Source: CAZJLN01 sp964540765
GTDB lineage: Bacteria > Chloroflexota > Anaerolineae > Anaerolineales > Anaerolineaceae
Length of the DNA: 45,101 bases
Assembly: GCA_964540765.1 (NCBI GenBank)
Contig: CAZINW010000016.1
Coordinates: forward strand, 1 to 45,101
Reading direction: 5' to 3'
Each line of letters begins with the position of its first letter. Position 1 is the first letter of the stretch. Positions 16,869 through 25,600 of this stretch are shown here, one piece after another. The notes below the pieces were generated by a model that saw only the letters and a program-made list of their open reading frames with translations, had not been told where the DNA came from and did no database searches. Both the position numbers and the translations under genes were made by a program.

Positions 16869-17885
16869 TTAATTTGTCAGCTCCGCAATCAGCACCTCAA
16901 ACGCCACATCGCCGGGCATGCCGCCGGTTTTGATATCCAGGTCGATCTTCAAGAGCCTGCGGTAGACCTCTTCCAACTGCGCCATGCTGAAGTGGCGCGC
17001 CTGGACAGTGAGTTTCTGTGCCACGTAGGGGTGCAGGTTAAGTTCCTCGCGCACCTGTGCCTCTCCCCCACGCTCATCCAGGATCTCACGCGCCTGCAAT
17101 AAAAGGCGGAACTGGCGGTTGATCATACCTGAAAGCTCCAGGGCATCGCTGCTTTCCAGCAGGATATGCAGCTGCTCAAGTGCCTTATGCCCGTTGCGCC
17201 CGCCGAGGGCATCGGTGAGCTCAAAGATATTGCCCTCCTGCTCCTGAGCGGTCAGCAGTACCACATCCTCTGATGTGACCGGTTGGTCATAGCGCACATA
17301 GGTGAGCAGCTTGGTGATCTCCTGCACGGCACGACGGGTGTTGTTGCCAACATACTCCGCCAGCCTGGCTGCGGCACCCGGCTGAAAAGTGCCACCCAGC
17401 TCCTTGGCTTTGCGCAGCACCCAGCCGGTCATTTCGCGCTCGGTGGGCAGCGGGCAGTCTTCCACCCAGGCGCGCATGCCCGCTTCTTTGATCCAATTCA
17501 TCAGCCAGTGCCTGCCTGACAATTTCTCCCACGCTGATTCACCGCGTTTGCTGACCAATTTATCCTCCACCACCAGCACCAACGCCGTGGTCTGGGGCAG
17601 GGAATCCAGCAGCGCCAGGAACTTCTTCTGTTCCTCATCTTTTTTGCCATCCAGGCGCGCCAGGGCATTCTCCATGATCACCAGGCGACGTTCCGTCAGG
17701 AAGGGCATGGCAAGCGCAGCCGAGCGGATGTCATCCAAAGGGGCGGTGGCACCATCCAGCACGTTCGTGTTCAAGCCAGCCATATCCGGGCTGCCCAGAT
17801 CGCTCTTGAAGCGCGTGAGCAGCTCGTTGATGCGGGTGCTGTCATCCCCTCTTAGCAGGTAAACTGTGGGTTTTTCTGATGCCAT
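16869..17885 (-). CDS. holA: DNA polymerase III delta subunit
   Basis: 338 residues, the usual HolA length. Delta is the clamp-loader subunit that opens the beta clamp. The N-terminal part reads KPTVYLLRGDD, followed by DDIRSAALAMPFL and RRLVIMENA, then the lid region with YVGNNTRRAVQEITKL and the C-terminal collar helices (ALEQLHILLE, INRQFRLLLQAREI). No P-loop is present, as expected for delta. It is the last gene of the clpC-radA-DUF6391-holA run, 26 bases after the preceding stop. The delta-prime gene holB lies 27 kb away in this window. Confidence 0.93.
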   Translation of the reverse strand: MASEKPTVYLLRGDDSTRINELLTRFKSDLGSPDMAGLNTNVLDGATAPLDDIRSAALAMPFLTERRLVIMENALARLDGKKDEEQKKFLALLDSLPQTTALVLVVEDKLVSKRGESAWEKLSGRHWLMNWIKEAGMRAWVEDCPLPTEREMTGWVLRKAKELGGTFQPGAAARLAEYVGNNTRRAVQEITKLLTYVRYDQPVTSEDVVLLTAQEQEGNIFELTDALGGRNGHKALEQLHILLESSDALELSGMINRQFRLLLQAREILDERGGEAQVREELNLHPYVAQKLTVQARHFSMAQLEEVYRRLLKIDLDIKTGGMPGDVAFEVLIAELTN

Positions 17886-17911
17886 GCGGATTTCCTGGTT
17901 CAGTTTTGCGT

Positions 17912-18427
17912 CTAAAAACGTGTGGTGATGCTGTGCAGGTTGCGCCCCATCACCCGCTGTGTGGTGACTTGGGAAAGCACCATCGTTTCAGGGATGGCAC
18001 TGGTGGTGAGCACCCGCTGCAGCCAGGGACCAAGCGGTTTGCTAAAGATGAAGACAAGTACAGCCAGCAGGATTGCCAACGGCAGCCGCCGCAACTTCAG
18101 CCTGCTGTCGCTGCCCGTGCCAGCCATAACAACCCAGGCAGTCAGTGCGGCCAACACGGTGGACGATGCCAGGTTGGTGCCGCAGTGTTCATGGATCGCC
18201 AGGTCTGTTTCTCCCAATTGAAGTTGTTTGAGTGCCTCAAGGGATGCATCGGCAACGGTTTCTGTTGGCAGGTCCGCCATCAGCAAAAATCCGCGCGGGC
18301 CCGATATTCCAGCCATGATCAGTCCCTGGAAGCGCTCGGTCAGCACATGCATAACAGCATGCTCCAGCCCGTGATTGCGGCGCAGCTGTGAGATGAACGG
18401 CAAAAAATCCAGCAAGGGTTTGGTCAT
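17912..18427 (-). CDS. DUF6391-like membrane protein
   Basis: 171 residues. The N-terminal region carries RRNHGLEHAVMHVL, a His-rich motif that I associate with DUF6391 proteins of Chloroflexi and cyanobacteria. Two hydrophobic stretches follow, at about 92-107 and 118-136. A second His pair (IHEHCGTNLASS) just before the first helix could bind metal together with HGLEHA. The function is unknown. Spacing is tight: 12 bases after radA and 26 before holA, so it is almost surely cotranscribed with both. The family name is recalled, not searched. Confidence 0.75.
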   Translation of the reverse strand: MTKPLLDFLPFISQLRRNHGLEHAVMHVLTERFQGLIMAGISGPRGFLLMADLPTETVADASLEALKQLQLGETDLAIHEHCGTNLASSTVLAALTAWVVMAGTGSDSRLKLRRLPLAILLAVLVFIFSKPLGPWLQRVLTTSAIPETMVLSQVTTQRVMGRNLHSITTRF

Positions 18428-18439
18428 GTCAGTTACCTT

Positions 18440-19849
18440 TCAATCATTGTTATTGCCATCGGCAAATGCGGCGTTGAGTGCTTCACGCAGCGAACGTGCT
18501 TCGACCACATCGATACCTTTCGGCCAGGGTTCGGCAGAGTGCAGCCGGTGGGGAATGATGGCACGTTTGAAGCCAAGGTTGGCTGCCTCGCGCAGGCGTG
18601 CATGCATCTGGCTGACCATGCGCAGCTCGCCTGAAAGCCCAACCTCGCCGATCATGACGGTATCCGCACGCACCGGTTGATCCTTCATCGAGGAAGTCAG
18701 GGCAATCGCCACTGCCAGGTCGACTGCCGGCTCGGAAATGCGCAAGCCGCTGACCACATTGGCAAAGACATCCTGTTCCGCCAGGCGCAGCCCGATACGG
18801 CGTGTGAGCACGGCTGTGATCAGCAGCAGGCGGTTAAAGTCAATGCCATTGGCGGTACGGCGCGGGTTGCCGAAGTTGGTCTGGGTGGTGAGTCCCTGGA
18901 TCTCCACCAGCAGTGGGCGTGTGCCTTCCATGGTGACGGCAATGGCTGAACCGGGGGCGTTCACCAGGCGCTCCGCCAAAAAGGCTTCGGAAGGATTGCG
19001 CACTTCAATCATGCCTTTTTCCTGCATTTCAAAGACGCCCACCTCGGAAGTGGCACCAAAACGGTTCTTGACAGAACGCAGCAACCGGTAAGACTGGAAG
19101 TTGTCACCTTCCAGGTAGAGCACGGTATCAACGATATGTTCAAGCACGCGCGGGCCGGCAATGACGCCTTCCTTGGTAACGTGCCCGATGATGAACACGG
19201 CAATGCCTGAGGATTTTGCCAGTTCCCTCAGGCGGGCTGCGCATTCCCGCACCTGCGAGATGGAGCCGGCGCTTGATTCCATCTCCGGCAGGGTAACAGT
19301 CTGGATGGAATCCACGATCAGCAGGCTGGGCTTGACTGCCTGCACATGCGAAAAGATCACATCCAGGTTGGTTTCGGTGACCAGGTAGAGGTTTTCCGGC
19401 AGGCTGCCGTCGCTGCCATTGTCATTGCGCAGCAGGCGCAGCGCACGCATTTTGATCTGGCGTTCCGACTCCTCACCTGAGACATACAGGACTGTATGCT
19501 CCTTCGCCATTTGCAGGGTCATCTGCAGGGTCAGGGTGGACTTACCGATGCCGGGGTCACCGCCAATCAGGACGATCGAGCCAGGCACGATGCCACCCCC
19601 CAACACACGTGCAAATTCAGCGATCGGCACGGTCAGGCGCTCCTCACTTTCCCCCTGGATCTCAGTAAGCCTGCGCGGGGTTGAGGTGCCCATCAGCCCG
19701 CGCACTGCACGGGCTGTTGATTTGGGTTCATCTTCTACAATTTCCTCGATCATGCTGTCCCAGGAGTCACACCCCGGGCAGCGACCAAGCGCACGCGGCG
19801 ATGTTTTGCCGCACACTTGACAGACATACTGTGTATGGGCCTTTACCAC
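18440..19849 (-). CDS. radA: DNA repair protein RadA
   Basis: 469 residues. RadA is a RecA-like branch-migration helicase acting in recombination. A C4 zinc finger is formed by Cys10, Cys13, Cys24 and Cys27. Walker A is GDPGIGKS at 97-104. The RadA-specific KNRFG motif is present (SVKNRFGATSE), and a Lon-like C-terminal domain follows (SEPAVDLAVAIALTSS). The frame continues upstream antisense-free into clpC, but the protein begins with VKAHTQYVCQVCG as in the family. The start is therefore GTG at 19849, whose AGAGG ribosome-binding site overlaps the clpC stop. Translational coupling to clpC is likely. Confidence 0.95.
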   Translation of the reverse strand: MVKAHTQYVCQVCGKTSPRALGRCPGCDSWDSMIEEIVEDEPKSTARAVRGLMGTSTPRRLTEIQGESEERLTVPIAEFARVLGGGIVPGSIVLIGGDPGIGKSTLTLQMTLQMAKEHTVLYVSGEESERQIKMRALRLLRNDNGSDGSLPENLYLVTETNLDVIFSHVQAVKPSLLIVDSIQTVTLPEMESSAGSISQVRECAARLRELAKSSGIAVFIIGHVTKEGVIAGPRVLEHIVDTVLYLEGDNFQSYRLLRSVKNRFGATSEVGVFEMQEKGMIEVRNPSEAFLAERLVNAPGSAIAVTMEGTRPLLVEIQGLTTQTNFGNPRRTANGIDFNRLLLITAVLTRRIGLRLAEQDVFANVVSGLRISEPAVDLAVAIALTSSMKDQPVRADTVMIGEVGLSGELRMVSQMHARLREAANLGFKRAIIPHRLHSAEPWPKGIDVVEARSLREALNAAFADGNNND

Positions 19850-19856
19850 ATTTCCT

Positions 19857-22394
19857 CTACGTCCCGACCAGGTCGGGTTCCATGATTTCTGTTTCGCTCT
19901 GTGGATGCTTGAGAACGATCTGTTTTTCAGGCTCACCCAGCTCACTTTCGACCTCTTCAACATCCACCAGGATGGTGTCGCCATCGTTAAAGAGATGGGC
20001 AAGCATGGCATCCGAGAGTTTATCTTCGAGCTGTTGCTGGATGATGCGGCGCAGCGGACGGGCACCCATTTCGGGGTCATAGCCAGCCTCAGCCAGCCAG
20101 TCCAAGGCAGCATCGCTGGCTTGCAGTGTCAATTGATGGTCAGAGAGACGGGCGGAGACCTTTTCGACTTCCAGGGCAACAATGCTGCGGATGTCTGCTC
20201 GGTTGAGCGCGCGGAAGACGATCACCGAATCCAGCCGGTTGATAAATTCAGGGCGAAAGGTGCGTTTGAGCGCATCGGTCAGCTTCTTGCGCATTTCTTC
20301 ATATGCCAACACCTCAGTCTGACTCTCATCCGTATCAAGGGTAAAGCCAAAAGAGGTCTGACGTTTGATCATCTCAGCACCGATATTCGTGGTCATGATG
20401 ATGATGGCATTGCGGAAGTCCACCTTGCGTCCCTTGGCATCGGAGAGATGTCCCTCTTCCATGATCTGCAGGAGCATATTGTGGGCTTCGGGATGGGCTT
20501 TCTCAATCTCGTCAAAGACGACGATCGAATAAGGTTTGCGTCGGATGGCTTCAGTGAGCTGACCGGCTTCTTCATAGCCGACATAGCCGGGGGGCGCGCC
20601 CACCAGGCGGCTGACGCTGTGGCGTTCCATGAATTCGGACATGTCCAGTTGAATGAGAGCATCCTCGCTGCCAAAGAGCAGTTCTGCCAGCGCTTTGGTG
20701 AGCTCGGTCTTGCCAACGCCGGTTGGACCAAGGAACATGAAGGAGCCAACCGGTCTCTGCGGGTCTTTGAGTCCGGCACGTGCCCTACGGATGGCTTTGG
20801 CGATGGACTGGATGGCTTCCTCCTGCCCGATGATGCGTTTGCGCAGTTCTGCTTCCATGCCCAGCAGGCGCTTTGATTCCTCGGTGGCAATCTGCATCAC
20901 CGGCACGCCGGTCCACATCGAGATCACCTCGGCAATGTCTTCAGCAGTGACGGAGGGGCTTGATTCACGGTCCCAGGCACTGCGCAGTTGCTCCAGTTTC
21001 TTTTCCAAAGCAGTCTGCTTCACCATCAATGCATTCACGGCATCGTTATCACCGCTTTCACGTGCTTCTTTGAGGTCAACACGCAATTTGCGCAGAGAGG
21101 TCATCAGTTCCTTGGAGTTCTCCGCCATCGGGCTTTTGTACATGCGCACGCGCGAGGCGGATTCATCCACCAGGTCAATGGCTTTATCCGGCAGAAAGCG
21201 CTCGGTGACGTAGCGGGCAGAGAGGCGCGCGGCTGCATCGAGGGCTTCATCAGTGATCTTGAGACGATGATGCTCCTCGTAGTTGGGACGGATGCCGTGC
21301 AGGATCTCAATGGTCTCCTCCACAGTGGGCTCAGTGACCACAATGGGTTGGAAACGACGCTCCAGCGCGGCATCTGATTCGATATTCTTGCGGTACTCGT
21401 TCAGCGTGGTGGCACCGATCACCTGCAGCTCACCGCGCGAAAGGGCAGGTTTGAGGATGTTGGCGGCATCCACGCTGGAGCCGGCGGAACCGGCACCCAC
21501 CAGCATGTGCACTTCATCAATAAAAAGGATGGATTCAGACGCCTTGAGCTCGTCGATGACACGCTTGAGGCGCTCCTCAAACTGACCGCGGTACATGGTG
21601 CCCGCCACCAGCGAACCCACATCCAATTGGAGGACGCGTTTATCCAGCAGCAGCGCCGGTACGTTGCCTTCAACGATGCGCTGTGCCAAGCCTTCCACGA
21701 TGGCGGTCTTGCCAACGCCGGGCTCGCCGATCAGGGCGGGGTTGTTCTTGGTGCGACGCGCCAGAATCTGGATGACACGCTCGATTTCCTTCTGACGCCC
21801 GATGACCGGGTCCAATTTGCCTTCCTCTGCCAGGGTGGTCAGATCGGTGGCGAGCTGATCCACCAGCGGGGTTTTGCCTGCTTCCTTTTTCTCACGGCGC
21901 TGGGCAGGGCGCCCTGCAGGGGGTTGGGTAAGTTCAGGTGTTGTGCCCTTGTCCTCCGGTTGCTGCCGGGTTTCAAGGATGATACGACGCGTATGCCTGC
22001 GAATCTGCTCAGGGGTGACGCCCAGCCGTGCCAGGATGCGCATGGCGGTGCTCTCCTCGTTGCGGGTCATTGCCAGCAGAATATGCTCGGTGCCAACATT
22101 CGGCTGACCGTTGCGTTTTGCTTCGTCAATGGCAAGTTCAAGCAGGCGCTGGGAGTCCAGTGCCAGGGTGACCTTGCCGGAAAAGGTTCCAAAACCAGTC
22201 TCATTATCGACCAGTTGTTTAACCCGGTCGAGTTCAAGTCCAAGATCGCGCAGAACGCGGTTGGCAATGCCGCCTTCCTCAAGCATCAGACCGAGCAGGA
22301 AATGCTCGGTACCAATGTGCTCTTTGCACAGGCGCTCTGCTTCTTTTTGAGCCAGGCTGAGTACCCGTTTTGCTTTCTGGGTAAATTGATCCAT
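19857..22394 (-). CDS. clpC: ATP-dependent Clp protease ATPase subunit ClpC
   Basis: 845 residues. ClpC unfolds proteins and feeds them to ClpP. It shows the N-terminal double repeat (MDQFTQKAKRVL, HIGTEHFLLGL, then VGTEHILLAM), the first AAA Walker A GEPGVGKT at 223-230, a coiled M-domain (about 400-470) and the second Walker A GPTGVGKT at 556-563. A Lys/Arg/Glu-rich linker sits at about 155-180. The start is uncertain. The family-like ATG (MDQF) lies 14 bases from AAGGAGGT, whereas a TTG at 22403, three codons upstream, has ideal spacing. No clpP, ctsR or mcsAB gene is adjacent. It heads the clpC-radA-DUF6391-holA run. Confidence 0.96.
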   Translation of the reverse strand: MDQFTQKAKRVLSLAQKEAERLCKEHIGTEHFLLGLMLEEGGIANRVLRDLGLELDRVKQLVDNETGFGTFSGKVTLALDSQRLLELAIDEAKRNGQPNVGTEHILLAMTRNEESTAMRILARLGVTPEQIRRHTRRIILETRQQPEDKGTTPELTQPPAGRPAQRREKKEAGKTPLVDQLATDLTTLAEEGKLDPVIGRQKEIERVIQILARRTKNNPALIGEPGVGKTAIVEGLAQRIVEGNVPALLLDKRVLQLDVGSLVAGTMYRGQFEERLKRVIDELKASESILFIDEVHMLVGAGSAGSSVDAANILKPALSRGELQVIGATTLNEYRKNIESDAALERRFQPIVVTEPTVEETIEILHGIRPNYEEHHRLKITDEALDAAARLSARYVTERFLPDKAIDLVDESASRVRMYKSPMAENSKELMTSLRKLRVDLKEARESGDNDAVNALMVKQTALEKKLEQLRSAWDRESSPSVTAEDIAEVISMWTGVPVMQIATEESKRLLGMEAELRKRIIGQEEAIQSIAKAIRRARAGLKDPQRPVGSFMFLGPTGVGKTELTKALAELLFGSEDALIQLDMSEFMERHSVSRLVGAPPGYVGYEEAGQLTEAIRRKPYSIVVFDEIEKAHPEAHNMLLQIMEEGHLSDAKGRKVDFRNAIIIMTTNIGAEMIKRQTSFGFTLDTDESQTEVLAYEEMRKKLTDALKRTFRPEFINRLDSVIVFRALNRADIRSIVALEVEKVSARLSDHQLTLQASDAALDWLAEAGYDPEMGARPLRRIIQQQLEDKLSDAMLAHLFNDGDTILVDVEEVESELGEPEKQIVLKHPQSETEIMEPDLVGT

Positions 22395-22530
22395 GCCAGC
22401 CAAGGCATACCTCCTTAAGGTTCTTTCTTTCCTGCCAGGTGATGGGAGCGTGCAGAGTCTTGACAGGGGAAGCCCTTGCACGGAGACAGTTCATTGCATA
22501 CCAGGTGAAATTGATCCACCCGGTAATTTG

Positions 22531-22539
22531 ATTCTACCA
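22531..22539 (-). promoter_or_regulatory. Extended -10 promoter of clpC
   Basis: On the minus strand the sequence reads TGGTAGAAT, a TG-extended -10 box, about 130 bases upstream of the clpC start. The hexamer 17 bp further upstream (AAGACT) is a weak -35. No CtsR-type GGTCAAA repeat is visible. Confidence 0.4.
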
Positions 22540-22600
22540 AATAAAGGCGCAAGAGTCTTGTTTATCAAGGCTTTATGATGAAATGTTAATAAAGGATTTT

Positions 22601-22633
22601 CTCGCACAGAGATCGCGGAACCACAGAGAAAGG
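22601..22633 (+). repeat. Dispersed CACAGAG-type relic, copy 2
   Basis: CTCGCACAGAG, ATCGCGGAA and CCACAGAGAAA run in series. Related degenerate copies lie at 12443-12473 (minus) and 39743-39766. This one sits directly before the structured element at 22653. Confidence 0.4.
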
Positions 22634-22652
22634 AAAAAGACAGAAGGAAGCA

Positions 22653-22917
22653 GTAGGTTGGGTAAAAAGGGGAGGACAATCCCAAGCTCGTTCTACACAA
22701 ACTTTGTACCCCCCTGCAAGCCAACAAATGAAGTTGGGTTACGGGCAAACCTGAATTGGTCAGGTTATTATCACAATAAATGCGCTCATAATTTGCCGCC
22801 CTTCACCCAACCTACCGAAAGAAAAAATGTCAACGTTGGGTTATGGTCAAACCTGAATTGGTCAGGTTATTATCACAATAAATGCGCTCATAAGTTGCCG
22901 CCCTTCACCCAACCTAC
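22653..22917. repeat. Structured intergenic element with two 84-bp direct copies
   Basis: Two nearly identical copies (22733-22816 and 22835-22918) lie 102 bp apart. Each begins GTTGGGTTA and ends CACCCAACCTAC, so its ends can pair. Each holds an internal hairpin AACCTGA-ATTGG-TCAGGTT. The whole block is bracketed by GTAGGTTGGGT (22653-22663) and its complement ACCCAACCTAC at the right edge. The form suggests a non-autonomous palindromic repeat (MITE or REP-like) with an internal duplication. An open frame across it simply encodes the repeat twice and is not taken as a gene. Confidence 0.75.
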
Positions 22918-23035
22918 CCGCTGCAAAACCGCTGGCATTTGCAGGAAATGCAAGAAACACAAGTCAGGCAGGGATGACCAGTACCAGAAACCCACTGAAA
23001 TTTCACAGGTCGCCCTGTGTGTTATTCGTTTATTC

Positions 23036-25093
23036 TCAAGGAAGCTGGCAACTTAATTGCGTCTTAATGCTCTCCAGCGCCTCTTGTCTTGCTGTGCCAT
23101 CCGCAGTCTCTTCGGCAATTCGCTCCCAGAGCTTGCACAGGGTCGGACGAATTTGCTTGTCAATTGCCACGGCATCATCACTTAACGCCAATGATCTCTG
23201 CCAGTCGTCCTGATGCGCAAATCCTTCAATGAAGGGAAATAATTCAACCGGATCATTGGCACCGGGTTCCAGGGTAAAGCCTGTTTCTGCCAAATCCACC
23301 ACGGTCTCCCAGTCCCTTTGCTGGCGGGCGAGATCCGCCTTTTCATAGTAATAACACCAGGTGCGCTCCGGTTCCGTTCCGTAGACGTATTCAGGTGGTA
23401 CTGCCTGGGGGGAGGCCAGGATTGGATTGGTGGTCGCAAGCAGGCTGGCTTTACGGGTGACCTCTGAGAGCATGAGGTTGTCCCCTTCAATCTCTGCATC
23501 AATGATGCGGAAGCAGTTGGGCGGTTTGTAGTAAAAAGTCAGCGATTGGTCGGAATTGCCTTGGAATACCCCGATCCTCATATCATGAATTATTTCCTGG
23601 TTTTTTGTTTCAAGATCCAAATTTTTCCTGACTGTTGGATAATAATGGATATAATCAATCACCTCGTCATCCGGGTCGGGGTTGTAGATCAGATTTATGA
23701 CGGCAGAAAGTGAGTTGTCAGAGTAAAAATTTACCGGCATTTCATCTGAAAGCAGCATGGTACCGGGTTCAATGGAGGGGATGCGCCATACCATCTGCCA
23801 GACAAAACGCTCATGCAGCACCCAGGCGGTGTTGTATGTAAACCCAAGCCTGACTTGGTACCCGCCCGCCAGGACAATCAGGGCGATGAAAATTGCCCGC
23901 CGCAGCCAGGGTTTCCAGGGCAGAAGGTAAAGCACGCTTATCAAAATCATACTGCTGCCCATGATGAAGGGTAGAGAAAAGCGGTCTGATGGGAAATCGA
24001 GAGACAGGTTGAGCCCTGTTGCCCAAAAAGGGATGCCCGCAGGGATCATGGCAATAAAACCAAGGATTAAAAATGTCCAAGCATTGCGTTTATAATTCTT
24101 CTCTGAATCGCTGCCTGATTTCTGAAAAACCCGATATATGAGCAGCATAAGCAACGCCATACCGATCATCACGCCCAGGTAGAAAAGCCAGGGTTTCAGA
24201 CCGAATTCTTCAATCGACGAGAATTGGAACACCTGACCCCAGGCAGCTACCACTGTTAACCAGATATCCTTCCCCATTGCCTTCAAAATCTTAATTAAGC
24301 CCTCCAGAGGCTGTGTGCTGAGCATGGGTCGCTGATTCAGTTCAGATAAATAAGTTAAATTTTTTAAGGACAATGCTCGCCACATACCAGCCGCAAGGAA
24401 CACCAGGAAATAGGGAAACCATTGACGGAAAACGATTTTGAGGGTGGATAGAAATTTCTGATCTTTATGCCGCAATTTCAACCAGAAGAATATCGGCCGC
24501 ATCAACTCAAGCATGAAGTAGTATTCCATGCAAAACAAATTGATGGCTGCCAGGATAATAGCAGTAATGATGGTTAGCGTGCAATATTTCTTGTGCTCGA
24601 GTGCATACAGGCTCAATCCAACAGAAAAAAAGTAAGCGGTGAAGACAAGGAAAAAATGCCCGTAGGTATTGGCGATATATTGCTGTTCAAATCCCGGATA
24701 GAGCAGGTAGACTAGGCCGGCAATAAAGGCTGGCTCACGGCTTTCCTTCCAGAGCTGTCGAATCAAAAAATATAACCCGACAGAGCAAGCCCAGCGCCAG
24801 AATATCCCAAAGGCTTGCCATCTCCACGGTTTGGTTCCCAAAATGCTCATATTGAGTTGGTAGAAAAGCCCCCAGAAAGGACGTTCTGTAGAGAAGTATT
24901 TCGACAACCCGGCATTACCGTAAATATCTGAGTACCAGGTCAACCCCACATCATCCCAATAAATTCCCAACATGGGGATGAACATGCCGTATACCAAAAA
25001 ACCCACCCACAAAAGCATCAGCTCAGGTCGGGTTAGAAAGGCGAGAATATTATGAAATATTTCAGAAAAGGAGAGTTTCTTGGCTGTCTCCAT
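23036..25093 (-). CDS. GT-C-like polytopic membrane protein with soluble tail
   Basis: 685 residues. About eleven hydrophobic segments fill residues 20-430. A soluble C-terminal region of about 240 residues follows, with TPR-like helices near the end (EKADLARQQRDWETVV, LAETGFTLEPG). The first extracytoplasmic loop has YWDDVGLTWY with Asp47-Asp48, like the catalytic acidic pair of GT-C glycosyltransferases that use polyprenyl-phosphate sugars. A role in adding sugars to surface polymers or proteins is therefore possible. I cannot name a subfamily. The ribosome-binding site is AAAGGT. A gap of 57 bases separates it from the upstream small membrane protein gene. Confidence 0.75.
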   Translation of the reverse strand: METAKKLSFSEIFHNILAFLTRPELMLLWVGFLVYGMFIPMLGIYWDDVGLTWYSDIYGNAGLSKYFSTERPFWGLFYQLNMSILGTKPWRWQAFGIFWRWACSVGLYFLIRQLWKESREPAFIAGLVYLLYPGFEQQYIANTYGHFFLVFTAYFFSVGLSLYALEHKKYCTLTIITAIILAAINLFCMEYYFMLELMRPIFFWLKLRHKDQKFLSTLKIVFRQWFPYFLVFLAAGMWRALSLKNLTYLSELNQRPMLSTQPLEGLIKILKAMGKDIWLTVVAAWGQVFQFSSIEEFGLKPWLFYLGVMIGMALLMLLIYRVFQKSGSDSEKNYKRNAWTFLILGFIAMIPAGIPFWATGLNLSLDFPSDRFSLPFIMGSSMILISVLYLLPWKPWLRRAIFIALIVLAGGYQVRLGFTYNTAWVLHERFVWQMVWRIPSIEPGTMLLSDEMPVNFYSDNSLSAVINLIYNPDPDDEVIDYIHYYPTVRKNLDLETKNQEIIHDMRIGVFQGNSDQSLTFYYKPPNCFRIIDAEIEGDNLMLSEVTRKASLLATTNPILASPQAVPPEYVYGTEPERTWCYYYEKADLARQQRDWETVVDLAETGFTLEPGANDPVELFPFIEGFAHQDDWQRSLALSDDAVAIDKQIRPTLCKLWERIAEETADGTARQEALESIKTQLSCQLP

Positions 25094-25150
25094 TGATTTA
25101 CCTTTTCTTATCCATATCTAAGATCTGCATTATTCCTCTCAGGAGACAGG

Positions 25151-25597
25151 TCACCTATCCCTTGCGAGAGCTCTATGCCAGGTTAACAGTCCCCCAAACA
25201 GGGTCATCAGGAATTGCAGGAAGGGTGAGATGACCATCATCAGCACAATCCAGCCAATGAAACTTGGTCGTGGTTCATATAGAATCATCGGGATACCATA
25301 ATTAGCCAGGTCAGCAGTGGGGTCAAACAGCATGGCAGCGCTGGTTGCCCAAATGGCGACCATCACAATCAGTGTAAAGAGGGAGGTGAGCGCTGCATAT
25401 TTCATCAGTTTTTCCAAGATCGCTTTGGTCTCACTGGTTTCATGTATGAGACGCCTGACAATATACCAGCCCGTTGGCAACCCAAGCAGGATGCAGAAGA
25501 AGGGAACACCCATCCCAACACCCACGCAGATGAGGTCCAGGCAGGCATAGATGAGAATTGGCCAAGTTTGTTTGAGCGAAAGCAGCTTTTCCAGCAT
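25151..25597 (-). CDS. Small four-helix membrane protein
   Basis: 148 residues. Hydrophobic segments are seen at about 13-30, 30-47, 70-90 and 113-135, with a charged loop HETSETKAILEKLMK between the second and third. I recognise no family. The ATG lies three bases after the M42 peptidase stop, so it belongs to that operon. The GT-C-like gene follows 57 bases downstream. Confidence 0.7.
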   Translation of the reverse strand: MLEKLLSLKQTWPILIYACLDLICVGVGMGVPFFCILLGLPTGWYIVRRLIHETSETKAILEKLMKYAALTSLFTLIVMVAIWATSAAMLFDPTADLANYGIPMILYEPRPSFIGWIVLMMVISPFLQFLMTLFGGLLTWHRALARDR

Positions 25598-25600
25598 GAT

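Noticed and set aside
19850..20113. N-terminal extension of RadA into clpC
   Set aside because: It is the clpC 3' end read in another frame; the zinc finger that opens RadA begins right after GTG 19849.
22733..22918. CRISPR array from the two 84-bp direct repeats
   Set aside because: There are only two copies, each far too long for a CRISPR repeat, with an 18-bp gap and no cas genes.
22583..23056. Open frame of 157 codons encoding two NLNWSGYYHNKCAH-type repeats
   Set aside because: It only translates the two copies of the palindromic DNA element; there is no ribosome-binding site, and its flanks translate relic and intergenic sequence.
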